Part shown: one piece after another, positions 9,600-19,655 of the stretch
Numbering within the stretch: the first letter of the stretch is position 1
How the letters are laid out: each line of letters opens with the position of its first letter
Origin: Eurosta solidaginis
Taxonomy: Eukaryota; Arthropoda; Insecta; Diptera; Tephritidae
Length of the DNA stretch: 64,000 bases
NCBI RefSeq assembly: GCF_040869045.1
Contig: NC_090320.1
Location: 241,366,978-241,430,977, forward strand
Direction of reading: 5' to 3'
The notes under the pieces: model-generated
What the model saw: the letters and a program-made list of their open reading frames with translations, nothing else
Databases searched by the model: none
Told to the model about the DNA's origin: nothing
Translations under genes and position numbers: made by a program

Positions 9600-12345
9600 G
9601 AAACCCTGGAATGTGTTTGTATGACATGTGTATCAAATGAAAGGCATTAAAGAGTATTTTATGAAGGAGTGGGCCATAGTTCTATAGGTGGACGCCATTT
9701 AGGGATATCGCCATAAAGGTGGATCAGGGTTGACTCTAGAATTTGTTTGTACAATATGGATATCAAATGAAAGGTCTTAAAGAGTATTTTATGAGGGAGT
9801 GGGCCATAGTTCTATAGGTGGACGCTATTTAGGGATATAGCCATAAAGGTGGATCAGGGTTGACTCTAGAATGCGTTTGTACGATATGGGTATCAAATGA
9901 AAGATGTTAATGAGTATTTTAAAACGGAGTAATCCTTAGTTCCATAGGTGGACGCCGTTTCGAGATATCGCCATAAAGGTGGACCAGAGGTGACCCTAGA
10001 ATTTGTTTGTACAATATGGGTATCAAAAGAAAGGTGTTAATGAGTATTTTAAAAGGGAGTAATCCTTAGTTCCATAGGTGGACGCCGTTTCGAGATATCG
10101 CCATAAAGGTGGACCAGGGGCGACCCTAGAATTTGTTTGTACAATATGGGTATCAAAAGAAAGGTGTTAATGAGTATTTTAAAAGGGATTGGGCCTCAGT
10201 TCTATAGGTGGACGCCGTTTCGAAATACCGCCATAAAGGTGGACCAGGGGTGACCCTAGAATTTGTTTGTATAATATGGGTATCAAAAGAAAGGTGTTAA
10301 TGAGTATTTTAAAAGGGAGTAATCCTTAGTTCCATAGGTGGACGCCGTTTCGAGATACCGCCATAAAGTTGGACCAGGGGTGACCCTAGAATTTGTTTGT
10401 ACAATATGGGTATCAAAAGAAAGGTGTTAATGAGTATTTTAAAAGGGAGTAATCCTTAGTTCCATAGGTGGACGCCGTTTCGAGATATCGCCATAAAGGT
10501 GGACCAGGGGCGACCCTAGAATTTGTTTGTACGATATGCGTATCAAATTAAAGGTATTAAGGAGGGTTTTAAAAGGGAGTGGTGGTAGTTGTATAGGTGG
10601 TCGCCTTTTCGGGATATCGCCATAAAGGTTGACCAGGGGTGACTCTAGAATGCGTTTGTACGATTTGGGTATCAAATGAAAGGTGCTAATGAGTATTTTA
10701 AAACGGAGTAATCCTTAGTTCCATAGGTGGACGCCGTTTCGAGATATCGCCATAAAGGTGGACCAGAGGTGACCCTAGAATTTGTTTGTACAATATGGGT
10801 ATCAAAAGAAAGGTGTTAATGATTATTTTAAAAGGGAGTAATCCTTAGTTCCACAGGTAGACGCCGTTTCGAGATATCGCCACAAAGGTGGACCAGGTGT
10901 GACCCTAGAATTTGTTTGTACAATATTGGTATCAAAAGAAAGGTGTTAATGAGTATTTTAAAAGGGAGTAATCCTTAGTTCTATAGGTGGACGCCGTTTC
11001 GAGATATCGCCATAAAGGTGGACCAGGGGTGACCCTAGAATTTGTTTGTATAATATGGGTATCAAAAGAAAGGTGTTAATGAGTATTTTAAAAGGGAGTG
11101 ATGCTTAGTTCCAGAGGTGGACACCGTTTCGAGATATCGCCATAAAGGTGTACCAGGTGTGACCCTAGAATTTGTTTGTACGATATGGGTATCAAATTAA
11201 AGGTATTAATGAGGGGTTTAAAAGGGAGTGGTGGTAGTTGTATAGGTGGTCGCCTTTTCGAGATATCGCCATAAAGGTGGACCAGGGGTGACTCTAGAAT
11301 GCGTTTGTACGATATGGGTATCAAATGAAAGGTGTTAATGAGTATTTTAAAAGGGAGTAATCCTTAGTTCCATAGGTGGACGCAGTTTCGAGATATCACC
11401 ATAAAGGTGGACCAGGGGTGACCCTAGAATTTGTTTGTACAATATGGGTATCAAATTAAAGGTATTAATGAGTATTTTAAAAGGGAGTAATCCTTAGTTC
11501 CATAGGTGGACGCCGTTTCGAGATATCGCCACAAAGGTGGACCAGGGGTGACTCTAGAATGTCTTTGCACGATATGGGTATCAAATTAAAGGTATTAATG
11601 AGGGTTTTAAAAGGGAGTGGTGGTTGTTGTATAGGTGGTCGCGTTTTCGAGATATCGCTATAAAGGTGGACCAGGGGTGACTCTAGAATGCGTTTGTACG
11701 ATATGGGTATTAAATTAAAGGTGTTAAAGAGTATTTTATGAGGGAGTGGGCCATAGTTCTATAGGTGGACGCCATTTAGGGATATAGCCATAAAGGTGGA
11801 TCAGGGTTGACTCTAGAATGCGTTTGTACGATATGGGTATCAAACGAAAGGTGTTAATAAGTATTTTAAAAGGGAGTAATCCTTAGTTCCATAGGTGGAC
11901 GCCGTTTCGAGATACCGCCATAAAGGTAGACCAGGGGTGACCCTAGAATTTGTTTGTACAATATAGGTATTAAAAGAAAGGTGTTAATGAGTATTTTAAA
12001 AGGGAGTAATCCTTAGTTCCATAGGTGGACGCCGTTTCGAGATATCGCCATAAAGGTAGACCAGGGGTGACCCTAGAATTTGTTTGTACAATATGGGTAT
12101 CAAAAGAAAGGTGTTAATGAGTATTTTAAAAGGGATTGGGCCTCAGTTCTATAGGTGGACGCCGTTTCGAAATACCGCCATAAAGGTGGACCAGGGGTGA
12201 CTCTAGAATGTGTTTGTACGATATGGGTATCAAATTAAAGGTATTAATGAGAGTTTTAAAAGGGAGTGGTGGTAGTTGTATATGTGAAGGCTTTTTCCAG
12301 ATCGCGACCAAAATGTGGACCAGGGTGACCCAGAACATCATCTGT
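9600..12345 (-). repeat. ~130-bp minisatellite of copy B
   Basis: About 21 units with the landmarks TCTATAGGTGGACGCC, ATATCGCCATAAAGGTGG, GACTCTAGAAT and GATATGGGTATCAAA. At least three unit variants are interspersed. One carries GTGGTGGTAGTTGTATAGG and recurs near 10575, 11225 and 11614. The edge-type unit (GAGGGAGTGGGCCATAG) appears at 9793 and again inside at 11740. Confidence 0.95.
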
Positions 12346-12710
12346 TGGATACCGCTAATTTATTTATATATGTAATACCTGCCAAGATTTTAAGGGTTTT
12401 TTATTTCGCCCTGCGGAACTTTTTCATTTTCTTCTACTTAATATGGTAGGTGTCACAACCATTTTATAAAGTTTTTTCTAAAGTTATATTTCGTGTCAAT
12501 AAACCAATCCAATTACCTCACCATGTTTCATCCCTTTTTTCGTATTTGGTATAGAATTATGGCATTTTTTTCATTTTTCGTAATTTTCGATATCGAAAAA
12601 GTGGGCGTGGTCATTGTCGGATTTCGTTCATTTTTCATACCAAAATAAAGTGAGTTCAAGTAAGTACCTGAACTAAGTTCATTAAAGATATGTCGATTTT
12701 TGCTGAAGTT

Positions 12711-14233
12711 ATCGTGTTAACGGCCATGCGGAAGGACAGACGAACGACAGTGTATAAAAACTGGGCGTGGCATCAACCGATTTCGCCCGTTTTCACAGAA
12801 AACAGCTATCATCATAAAATCTATGCCCATACCAAATTTCAAAAGGATTGGTTAATTTTTGTTCGACTTATGGCGTTAAAAGTATCCTAGACAAATTAAA
12901 TGAAAAAGGGCGGAGCCACGCCCATTTTGAAATTTTCTTTTATTTTTGTATTTTGTTGCACCATGTCATTACTGGAGTTGAATGTTGACATAATTTACTT
13001 TATACTGTAAAGATATTAAATTTTTTGTTAAAATTTTACTTAAAAAAAAATTTTTTTTTAAATGTAGGCGTGGTCCTTCTCCGATTTTGCTAATTTTTAT
13101 TAGGCGTACATATAGTAATAGGAGTAACGTCCCTGCCAAATTTCATCATGATATCTTCAACGACTGACAAATTACAGCTTGCAAAAATTTTAAATTACCT
13201 TCTTTTAAAAGTGGGCGGTGCCACGCCCATTGTCCAAAATTTTATTATTTTCCACTCTGCGTCATAAATTCAACTCATCTACCAAGTTTCGTCGCTTTAT
13301 CTGTCTTTGGTAATGAATTATCGCACTTTTTCGGTTTTACGAAATTTTCGATATCGAAAAAGTGGGCGTGGTTATAGTCCGATATTGTTCGTTTTAAATA
13401 GCGATCTGAGGTGAGTGCTCAGGAACCTACATACCAAATTTCATCAAGATACCTCAAAATTTACTCAAGTTATCGTGTTAATGGCCATGCGGAAGGACAG
13501 ACGGACGACTGTGTATAAAAACTGGGCGTGGCATCAACCGATTTCGCCCGTTTTCACAGAAAACAGTGAACATCATAAAATCTATGCCCATACCAAATTT
13601 CAAAAGGATTGGTTAATTTTTGTTCGACTTATGGCGTTAAAAGTATCCTAGACAAATTAAATGAAAAAGGGCGGGACCACGCCCATTTTGAAATTTTCTT
13701 TTATTTTTGTATTTTGTTGTACCATGTCATTACTGGAGTTGAATGTTGACATAATTTACTTATATACTGTAAAGATATTAAATTTTTTGTTAAAATTTTA
13801 CTTTAAAAATAATTTTTTTTTTTAAGTGGGCGTGGTCTTTCTCCGATTTTGCTAATTTTTATTAGGCGTACATATAGTAATAGGAGTAACGTCCCTGCCA
13901 AATTTCATCATGATATCTTCAATGACTGACAAATTACAGCTTGCAAAAATTTTAAATTACCTTCTTTTAAAAGTGGGCGGTGCCACGCCCATTGTCCAAA
14001 ATTTTACTAATTTTCTATTCTGCGTCATAAATTCAACTCATCTACCAAGTTTCGTCGCTTTGTCTGTCTTTGGTAATGAATTATCGCACTTTTTCGGTTT
14101 TACGAAATTTTCGATATCGAAAAAGTGGGCGTGGTTATCGTCCGATATCGTTGATTTTAAATAGCGATCTGAGATATGTGCTCAGGAACCTACGTACCAA
14201 ATTTCATCAAGTTACCTCAAAATTTACTCAAGT
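12711..14233 (-). repeat. Internal tandem duplication of the Helentron body (761 bp x 2)
   Basis: The landmark ATCGTGTTAA occurs at 12711, 13472 and 14234, spaced 761 and 762 bp. In copy C the corresponding landmarks occur only twice (about 30069 and 30826), so copy B has one extra body unit. The same ACCACGCCCAC-type blocks and a GGCGGTGCCACGCCCA segment recur in both units. Confidence 0.88.
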
Positions 14234-14419
14234 TATCGTGTTAACGGACGGACGGACGGACGGACGGACGGACGGACATGGCTCAATCAAATTTTTTTTC
14301 GATCCTGATTATTTTGATATATGGAAGTCTATATCTATCTCGATTCCTTTATATATGTACAACCAACCGTTATCCAATCAAACTTAATATACTCTGTGAG
14401 CTCTGCTCAACTGAGTATA

Positions 14420-14631
14420 AAAATAAAAGTCCGGAAATAAAAGTTAAATCCGGACTTTTATTTTTTAAGGCCAAAATAAAAATCCCGCTTGATAACAAAG
14501 AAACGGCTTATACGAAACAAACAGTTTTTTTTAATTCGGATAAGCCGTTTCTTTGTTATCAAGTCGGACTTTTTTTTGGCCTTAAAAAATAAAAGTCCAG
14601 ATTTAACTTTTATTTCCGGATTTTTATTTTT
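14420..14631. repeat. 212-bp palindrome (foldback)
   Basis: The left arm (14420-14515) and right arm (14535-14631) are near-perfect inverted copies with an inner stem GGCTTATACGAA / TTCGGATAAGCC. Each arm also contains its own small repeat pair (AAAAGTCCGGAAAT and ATCCGGACTTTT). It lies in the hAT-type element and could act as its hairpin interior. Confidence 0.93.
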
Positions 14632-15003
14632 AAAAGCCCGAGTTTAAATAGTTCTATCGCACTAAAAAAATAAAAATACAGATTTTACTTTTATATGTGG
14701 ACTTTTATGGAACAAGTTCGAAAAATAAAAAGGATGCATGATTCGACATGATATTGCTATATGGGATACCTGGGAACTCAAACATTTTCACCTAGGACAA
14801 TTTTTTGACCAGGACTTTTTCGACTCCGAAAAAAAAAACTATTATTTTCCGTCCCTGGTTGGCAGCCATAATTTCGAAATAGTAAAAGACTTCGTTTATT
14901 TGGGAACCAGCATTAACACTAACAACAACATCAGCTCTGAAATCCAGCGAAGAATCACTATTGCCAATAAATGCTCAACTGGGTATAGAAAGGAAAGTGA
15001 TTA

Positions 15004-15110
15004 GGTATTCAGGTTTAAGTCGAAATCACAGCCTCTTTAGGGTTTTGTTGGTTGTTATACATTATTTGGTTAGATTTATATAAAGTGCTAAAGTGCGAAC
15101 AATGAACAAA
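15004..15110. other. No gene recognised
   Basis: Short unassigned stretch between the LINE fragment and the AAAAT-rich tract. Confidence 0.5.
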
Positions 15111-15539
15111 AAAAAAATATTAAAATAAAATAAAATACTTTAAAATCAAAAAAAAATAATAATAATGAAAATTAAAAAATTTAAATTAAAATAAATTAAA
15201 ATAACATAATATAAATAAAATATAATAAAATAAAATAAAATAAAATAAAATTGAATAATATAAAACAAAACTAAAATAAAATAAAGTAAATTTTTATCAA
15301 ATATAATAAAATCAAATAAAAAAAAAATAAAATAAAACAAAAAAAAAATTTAAATTTAAAAATTTAAATAGAAATAAATTGAAATAACATAAAATTAAAT
15401 AAAATAAAATAAAAATATTATAATGCATACTCATATCGTAAAAAAAATAAAAAATTTGAATTTAAAAATTGAAATTTTATATTTATTTGTTTTAAGTTAT
15501 CTTATATTATTTTACTTTTTTTATTTATTTTACTTTATT

Positions 15540-16170
15540 TTTTTTTTATTTGATTTTATTGTGTTTAATTAAATTAAATTTATATTAAATCAAATATATA
15601 AATTTAATTTAATTTAATTTTTATGAATTAAGGGGTGTTGAACTTATTGCTTTAAATGTATGAAAACAATTTATTGAAACAATTTTTTAAAATTATAATT
15701 TGTTTAATAATTAGGGAAAAATTTAAACAACGTGACATCAGGGCGGACAAGGCGACAGCTGTTTCGACTATACCTTGTAAATCTCTTCAAAGCCTTTTTC
15801 CCGGGAGTGGGATTTGAACCCACACCCCTACGATGGTTGAAGTGTTACAAACGCATTCAATCACGTCGTGACGTGTGATTCCTACGATGGTTGAAGTGTT
15901 ACAAAAGCATTCAGCCACGACGTGACGTGCGGGTTTAAATCCCCCTCCCGGGAGAAAAGACACCTGTCGCCTTGTCCGCCCTGATGTCACGTTGTTTAAA
16001 TTTTTCCCAAATTATTAAACAAATTATAATTTAAAAAATTGTTTCAATAAATTTTTTCATACATTTAAAGCAATAAGGGCAACTCCCGCTTAATTCATAA
16101 AAATAAAATTAAATTTAATTTATATATTTAATTAAATTAAATATAATAAAATCAAATATATAAAAATATA
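15540..16170. mobile_element. Large foldback with arms of about 230 bp
   Basis: 15625-15755 (from AATTAAGGGGTGTTG to GGGCGGACAAGGCGACAG) is inverted at 15963-16096 (from CTGTCGCCTTGTCCGCCC to GGCAACTCCCGCTTAATT). AT-rich sequence outside these arms is also inverted to about 15540 and 16170. The loop holds tRNA-like sequence. There is no open frame. Confidence 0.88.
15799..15957 (-). repeat. tRNA-like double unit in the foldback loop
   Basis: The minus strand reads GTGGGTTCAAATCCCAC followed by TCCCGGG, a T-arm and acceptor-like end, preceded by GGCTGAATGC (A-box-like) and a segment CACTTCAACCATCGTAGG that occurs twice (plus-strand starts near 15828 and 15881). On the plus strand a second B-box-like GCGGGTTTAAATCCCCC faces the opposite way. 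It looks like a rearranged tRNA-derived SINE or tRNA pseudogene pair, not a working tRNA gene. Confidence 0.6.
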
Positions 16171-16790
16171 GTAAAATAAAATAAAACAAATTAAAATAAT
16201 ATAAAATAAAATAAAATAAACTAAATTAAAATAAAATAAAAAAGTAAAATAATATAAAATAAATTAATAAAAAGAAAATAAGATAATATTAATTTAGAAT
16301 GATATAAAAAATTAAAAAAAGTAAACTAAAAAAAATAAAATAAATATAATAAAATAAGATTTTACTAAATATAATAAAATCAAATAGAACAAAATAAACA
16401 AAAAAAAAAACTAAAATAAAACAAAATAAAATAAAATAAGATAAACGAAAGTATAAATCTTATAAAATGATATAAATACTTAAAATAAAACAAAAAAACT
16501 AAAATTCACAAATTGAAATAAAAGTAAATTAAAATAACATAAAATACAATAAAATCTAATAAAGCAAAATTATTATAAAATGATATAAAAAATAAAATAA
16601 AACAAAAAAACATAAAATAAAATAAAATAAAATTTTATTTAATTAAATATGATAAAAGCAAATAAAATAAAATAAAGTAAAATAAAGTAAAATAAAATAA
16701 ACATAATTAAAATAAACATAAGTAAAATAATATGAAATGAAATAAAATAATATGAAATGAAATAAAATAGAATAAAATCAAATTTTCTGA

Positions 16791-16939
16791 GGGGGTCCGC
16801 GATTTAGAGGTACTATGACATTTTTTTTTTAATTCAGGAGAGTCTTTATTTGTTCCATGTGCAATTTTAAGCCGAATTTCAAAAGCAACGAAAATCTGCA
16901 TTTCGTTTTAATATTATAGTGATGTGTGAAAAATAAAAA
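16791..16939. other. Unassigned sequence left of the Helitron
   Basis: No open frame or motif. AT-rich. Confidence 0.5.
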
Positions 16940-17573
16940 TCTATATATATAAAAAGAAAGGCTAAAATGTGTGTTAGTTGGTCGCCGGTGTTCGAAGAAA
17001 TGCGTTGGTCGATTTTGCTCAAACTTTCACACAAGTTGCGTAAACCTCACGCGGAGGTTACTACATGGGTTTGGTTGCGATCGACGCACATAGGTAGATT
17101 TTCAAGTTTTAGGCGGCCAAAAATATTTTATTGGTTATATCTTCTTAAACCTGTTTAATAAATGAAAAATTATAATAATTTGTGTAATTAATCGGTTATA
17201 TTAGAATAGATATTACACTGTGTAACACTAAAAAACACCTGCGCAGTGAGGCTATTTTTCTTGTTGTACCTGAAATAGCAGAATCCATCACAATTACTCA
17301 ATTCAATTGTCTTAAAACTTAAAATATTCACGTTAAAACATGCGATTTCACACAGGTTAAAAAAACTAAAACGCGCGTTTCAGAAATAGCTAAATTCCGA
17401 TTATTTGACAGCTAACGCCAGGTATGCGATGGATGGGAAGGGATAGAATCAGCCGCGTAGCCAGAAAAAATTTCGGAGGGGGAGCGGGTTTTGGCCAAAG
17501 TGTCAGTAAATAATAATTACCTGTAAATATACACATATTTATATTTTTATTTATTTGAAATTTTTCTTTCTTT

Positions 17574-18130
17574 CTACAAAACAATGTTTATTTTTCTTGT
17601 TTGTTTTGCCATTTTGTTTAGGATTTCTTCATGAGTTACTTCAATAGTGGAGTGGATGTTGAGTAGAGCCAGCCTATTCAGTCTCTCCTGGCCCATTCTA
17701 TTTCTTAGATAAGTTTTTAACCTTCGAAGGGAAGAGAAAGGGCGTTCGCTAGGAGCAACGGAAACTGGAAGCGTCACAGCAATTTTTATATATCGATGTA
17801 CCGTAGGGAAAAAAGACACGGAAAAATTATTTAATACATCAATGAACGTGCTTGGTCGCTCCTGTTGTTATTGTTGTAGCGATAAGGTTGCTCCCCGAAG
17901 GCTTTGAGAAGTGTTATCGATGTGATGGTCCTTTGGCGGTGGAGAAGCTATATATTGCGCTGACAACCTGAAGGGTTGCGCTACACAGCCCTTTGAATCT
18001 GGTACTTTAGTCGCCTCTTAGGACAGGCATACCTACCGCGGGTATATTCTGACCCCCTAACCCGCTGGGGTCTTGGTCGCTCCTCCTTTGGAATTGTCAA
18101 ACAATGCCTGAAAACGTTTTTCTATGTTTT
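17574..18130 (-). pseudogene. hAT transposase C-terminal dimerisation domain, interrupted
   Basis: Minus-strand frame 17819-17574 includes IAVTLPVSVAPSERPFSSLR, RLKTYLRNRMGQERLNRLAL and LNIHSTIEVT. This is the hAT C-terminal dimerisation domain (LPVTxAxxERxFSxLxxIKxxLRxxMxxxRLxxLxLLxI), of the ZMYM/zinc-finger hAT type. Upstream coding (ERPSTFIDVLNNFSVSFFP) is interrupted by a retroposon at 17864-18071. Beyond its target duplication the protein resumes (NIEKRFQALFDNS), after a probable frameshift. The N-terminal BED finger and DDE catalytic part are absent. The element is dead unless supplied in trans. Confidence 0.85.
17864..18071 (-). mobile_element. Short (CAA)n-tailed retroposon, internally deleted copy
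   Basis: Flanked by the 13-bp duplication CTTGGTCGCTCCT (17851-17863 and 18072-18084). The minus strand starts near CCCCAGCGGGTTAGGGGGTC, passes GAGGCGACTAAAGTACCAGA and CAGCGCAATATATAGCTTCT, and ends in GAGCAACCTTATCGCTACAA with a CAA-rich tail. It is the same family as 38272-38690 but lacks about 200 bp of the middle. Confidence 0.92.
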
Positions 18131-18189
18131 TTATTATGGCGTAATACAAAAATATATTCTTGATCATATTTTTATTTGATTTACTTGAT

Positions 18190-18665
18190 AAGAGACTTCT
18201 TTAATTTCATTTTTATTGAGAGGTGGGTAAAGCCTCGTCAAAACCGCACATGTTGTTTTAATTGATCTCTAGAATTTCAACAACGAAGCAAAAATGTATA
18301 AATAATGTCGATACAAAATTACACTTTCCGAGACTCCTCTTCGTTTGCAAGAAAAGTTAATAACTCGCCTGTATATTCTTTTTGTAGACAAAACATTTGC
18401 CTACTCTCAAAAAAAATTTATAGATTTATTGCAAAAAGCCTGTGAGTTATTAACTTTTCATTAAAATATTCCTTATTTTATTTTAAACACTGTATCTTGC
18501 AAACGAAGCGGAATCTTGAAAAATCGCTCAAGTGTATTTTTGTATCGACATTTCCTACATATCTTTGCAGTCTTTGTTGAAATCCCAGAGATCAATGAAA
18601 TTACATTGGCGGTTTTGACCTGGCTTCACTCAGGTGAAACATATGAAAATGAGATGACTGAGCAT
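18190..18665. repeat. Inverted repeat, arms of about 200 bp
   Basis: The left arm (about 18190-18400) and the inverted right arm (about 18440-18665) share GTCAAAACCGC, ATTGATCTCT, GTCGATACAAAA and CTTCGTTTGCAAGA in the same order. It lies inside the hAT element and shows no coding sequence. Confidence 0.85.
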
Positions 18666-18857
18666 GAAAATAATGAAAATTTCGATATTTTAAAAGGAGC
18701 GACTACCAATAACTTCTCTCAGTGTGAAATATTATTTAATTTTATTCTTTCGCATTTTCATTATTGCTATTAATGCTATTTTTCTAACAGGGGTTTTAAA
18801 AGTGAACAGAGTAATTATTCTAGTAAAGACGTATATTTTATAATTTTCGGAAATTTC

Positions 18858-18872
18858 GGGGGGGGGGGGGGG
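18858..18872. repeat. G15 homopolymer
   Basis: Fifteen consecutive G bases followed by CGG, then GAACCCCCAAACCTCCCCCC. Striking in an AT-rich region. It sits near the right end of the hAT element, where related elements often carry such runs. Confidence 0.98.
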
Positions 18873-19159
18873 CGGTTTGAACCCCCAAACCTCCCCCCTG
18901 AATAAGCGCCTGGGTAGAATCATTGTTCCCCTGTTTATTCTTAAGCTGTGGGAGTGCTTTTTTGTAATTGTGGGAACTTTCAGAAATTCAATTATGGCCG
19001 CCTAAATGTCTAAAATCTACCTATGTGCGACGTACAGGGTCTCGAGATATAGGCCGAAACGTGGCCCCGAGTACCTCTAGAATGTGTTTATAGAATATGG
19101 ATAACAAAAGAAAACTGTTGATGAGTGCTTAAGTACAGAGTAATATATTATCCAGAGAC

Positions 19160-19257
19160 GGGCTGGGACTGGGATTAGGACTAGGACTGGGACTGACACT
19201 CGTCGTGGGACTGGAACTGAGACTCGGAGTGGGACTGGGACTGGGACTGGGACTGGA
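19160..19257. repeat. GGGACT hexanucleotide repeat
   Basis: Imperfect tandem GGGACT/GGAACT/GGATTA units inside the Helitron body. The 19077-19508 minus-strand open frame includes their translation (PVPVPV) and is not taken as a gene. Confidence 0.93.
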
Positions 19258-19527
19258 ATAAAATACATACCACCCTCTGGGACAGGCAATAAGTGATGCA
19301 GAAGAATGAGAAGGACTTGAGAGAAGAGAAAAGAGAGAAGGAGATTGAGAAAGAGACAGAATGAGACGAAGATGGAGATAGATGAAGCGAAAAGGACGGA
19401 GGAGGAGTAAATAAAAGGATTAGGAAAAAGTGAAGAAGGGGAGGGCAGAGTCAGACGGAAAAAGTTTATTAAAATGTATGCAGATAGGCCAAATTTAGGG
19501 CAGGACAACGTCTGCCGGGTCTTCTAG

Positions 19528-19625
19528 TAAAATAAAATAAAATAAAATAAAATAAAATAAAATCAAATAAAAAAACAAAGTAAAATAAAATAAAGTAAAG
19601 CGAAATAAAATTAAAATAAAAGGAT
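19528..19625. repeat. AAAAT repeat, right flank of the Helitron
   Basis: AAAATAAAATAAAAT sequence continuing the tract interrupted at 16940. Confidence 0.9.
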
Positions 19626-19655
19626 GATAAAAAAATTGTAAGGACTACCCTTTTA

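Larger units (their letters stand above)
9494..14419 (-). mobile_element. DINE-1/Helentron-like element, copy B (4.9 kb, complete)
   Basis: Minus-strand copy: the hairpin end (ACAAGTAAGGAAGG, then GTTCGGGTGTAACCGAAC) is at 9494 and the GCTCAACTGAGTATA end is at 14419. It carries the longest complete minisatellite in the window (9600-12345, about 21 units) and a unique internal tandem duplication of a 761-bp body segment (12711-14233). A (GGAC)n run precedes the TATACTC end at about 14243-14277. Non-coding. Confidence 0.85.
9363..14857. mobile_element. hAT-type non-autonomous element, split by Helentron-like copy B
   Basis: Flanked by a perfect 8-bp duplication GTTGGCAG (9355-9362 and 14858-14865). 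The ends are CAGGGGCTGCAAC... and ...CCGTCCCTG, giving short CAGGG terminal inverted repeats. An 8-bp duplication with CAGGG ends is the hAT pattern. Without copy B the element is about 570 bp (9363-9493 plus 14420-14857) and holds the 14420-14631 palindrome. No transposase is visible. Confidence 0.8.
9271..15003 (+). pseudogene. LINE RT fragment split by a nested insertion
   Basis: 9271-9362 encodes NEDKTKYLLSPSKESAHMRL and then HATVGS. 14866-15003 encodes HNFEIVKDFVYLGTSINTNN, then SSEIQRRITIANKC, and ends RKESD-stop. The two halves are the segment after the RT catalytic core (KTKYM..., FxxVxxFxYLGxxI, IxxRIxxAN) of an RTE/BovB-type LINE as I remember the family. Removing 9363-14865 (insert plus one target copy) joins them in frame as HATVGS-HNFEIVK. 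The preserved frame shows this was one coding segment when hit. Only a short piece of the original ORF remains. Confidence 0.82.
15110..16790. repeat. AAAAT/ATAAA-rich low-complexity tract around a foldback
   Basis: Irregular AAAATAAAATAAAAT repeats dominate 15110-15470 and 16150-16790, and the complementary T-rich form fills 15480-15620. The tract resumes after the Helitron at 19528-19625, so the Helitron appears to have landed in it. The open frames here are composition artefacts. Confidence 0.9.
17450..18912 (-). mobile_element. hAT transposon remnant inside the Helitron
   Basis: The ends are CAGCCGCGTAGCCAG and, inverted, CAGGCGCTTATTCAG (11 of 15 match). The flanks are GATAGAAT and GGTAGAAT, an 8-bp duplication with one change. 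The element contains transposase coding remains on the minus strand, a retroposon, a foldback and a G15 tract near its right end. Confidence 0.75.
16940..19527 (+). mobile_element. Canonical Helitron (non-autonomous), 2588 bp with nested inserts
   Basis: The 5' end is TCTATATATATAAAAAGAAA, preceded by A. The 3' end is CTGCCGGGTCTTCTAG, followed by T. A GGCAG/CTGCC hairpin sits seven bases before CTAG. TC...hairpin-CTRR with A/T insertion is the defining structure of Helitrons, and the flanks rejoin in the AAAAT tract. No Rep/helicase is visible. Inverted segments at 17086-17120 and 18987-19022 (GCACATAGGTAGATTTT / AAAATCTACCTATGTGC) are part of its body. A hAT element occupies 17450-18912. 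Confidence 0.88.

Noticed and set aside
10439..11324. Open frames of 65-85 codons on the minisatellite arrays (also near 5823, 6193, 12126, 29130, 61367, 62019-63681) with repeated ISYKQILESPL-like peptides
   Set aside because: The unit is about 129-130 bp, so a frame stays open by chance for one or two units and breaks wherever a unit is 130 bp. No start context, no homologous domain, and the peptides appear only where the array is.
9600..12345. CRISPR-like regular direct repeats
   Set aside because: Units are ~130 bp of continuous similarity with no short repeat plus unique spacer pattern, in a eukaryotic transposon context.
15146..15340. Phe/Ile/Leu/Tyr-rich membrane-like small frames in the AAAAT tract
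   Set aside because: Composition artefact of A/T-only codons.
15799..15957. Functional tRNA gene
   Set aside because: T-arm-like sequence is present, but no cloverleaf with a paired acceptor, D-arm and anticodon arm could be drawn. The structure is duplicated and inverted.
19077..19508. 143-codon minus-strand frame with PVPVPV repeats
   Set aside because: It is the translation of the GGGACT repeat and its purine-rich flank in the Helitron body, with no domain.
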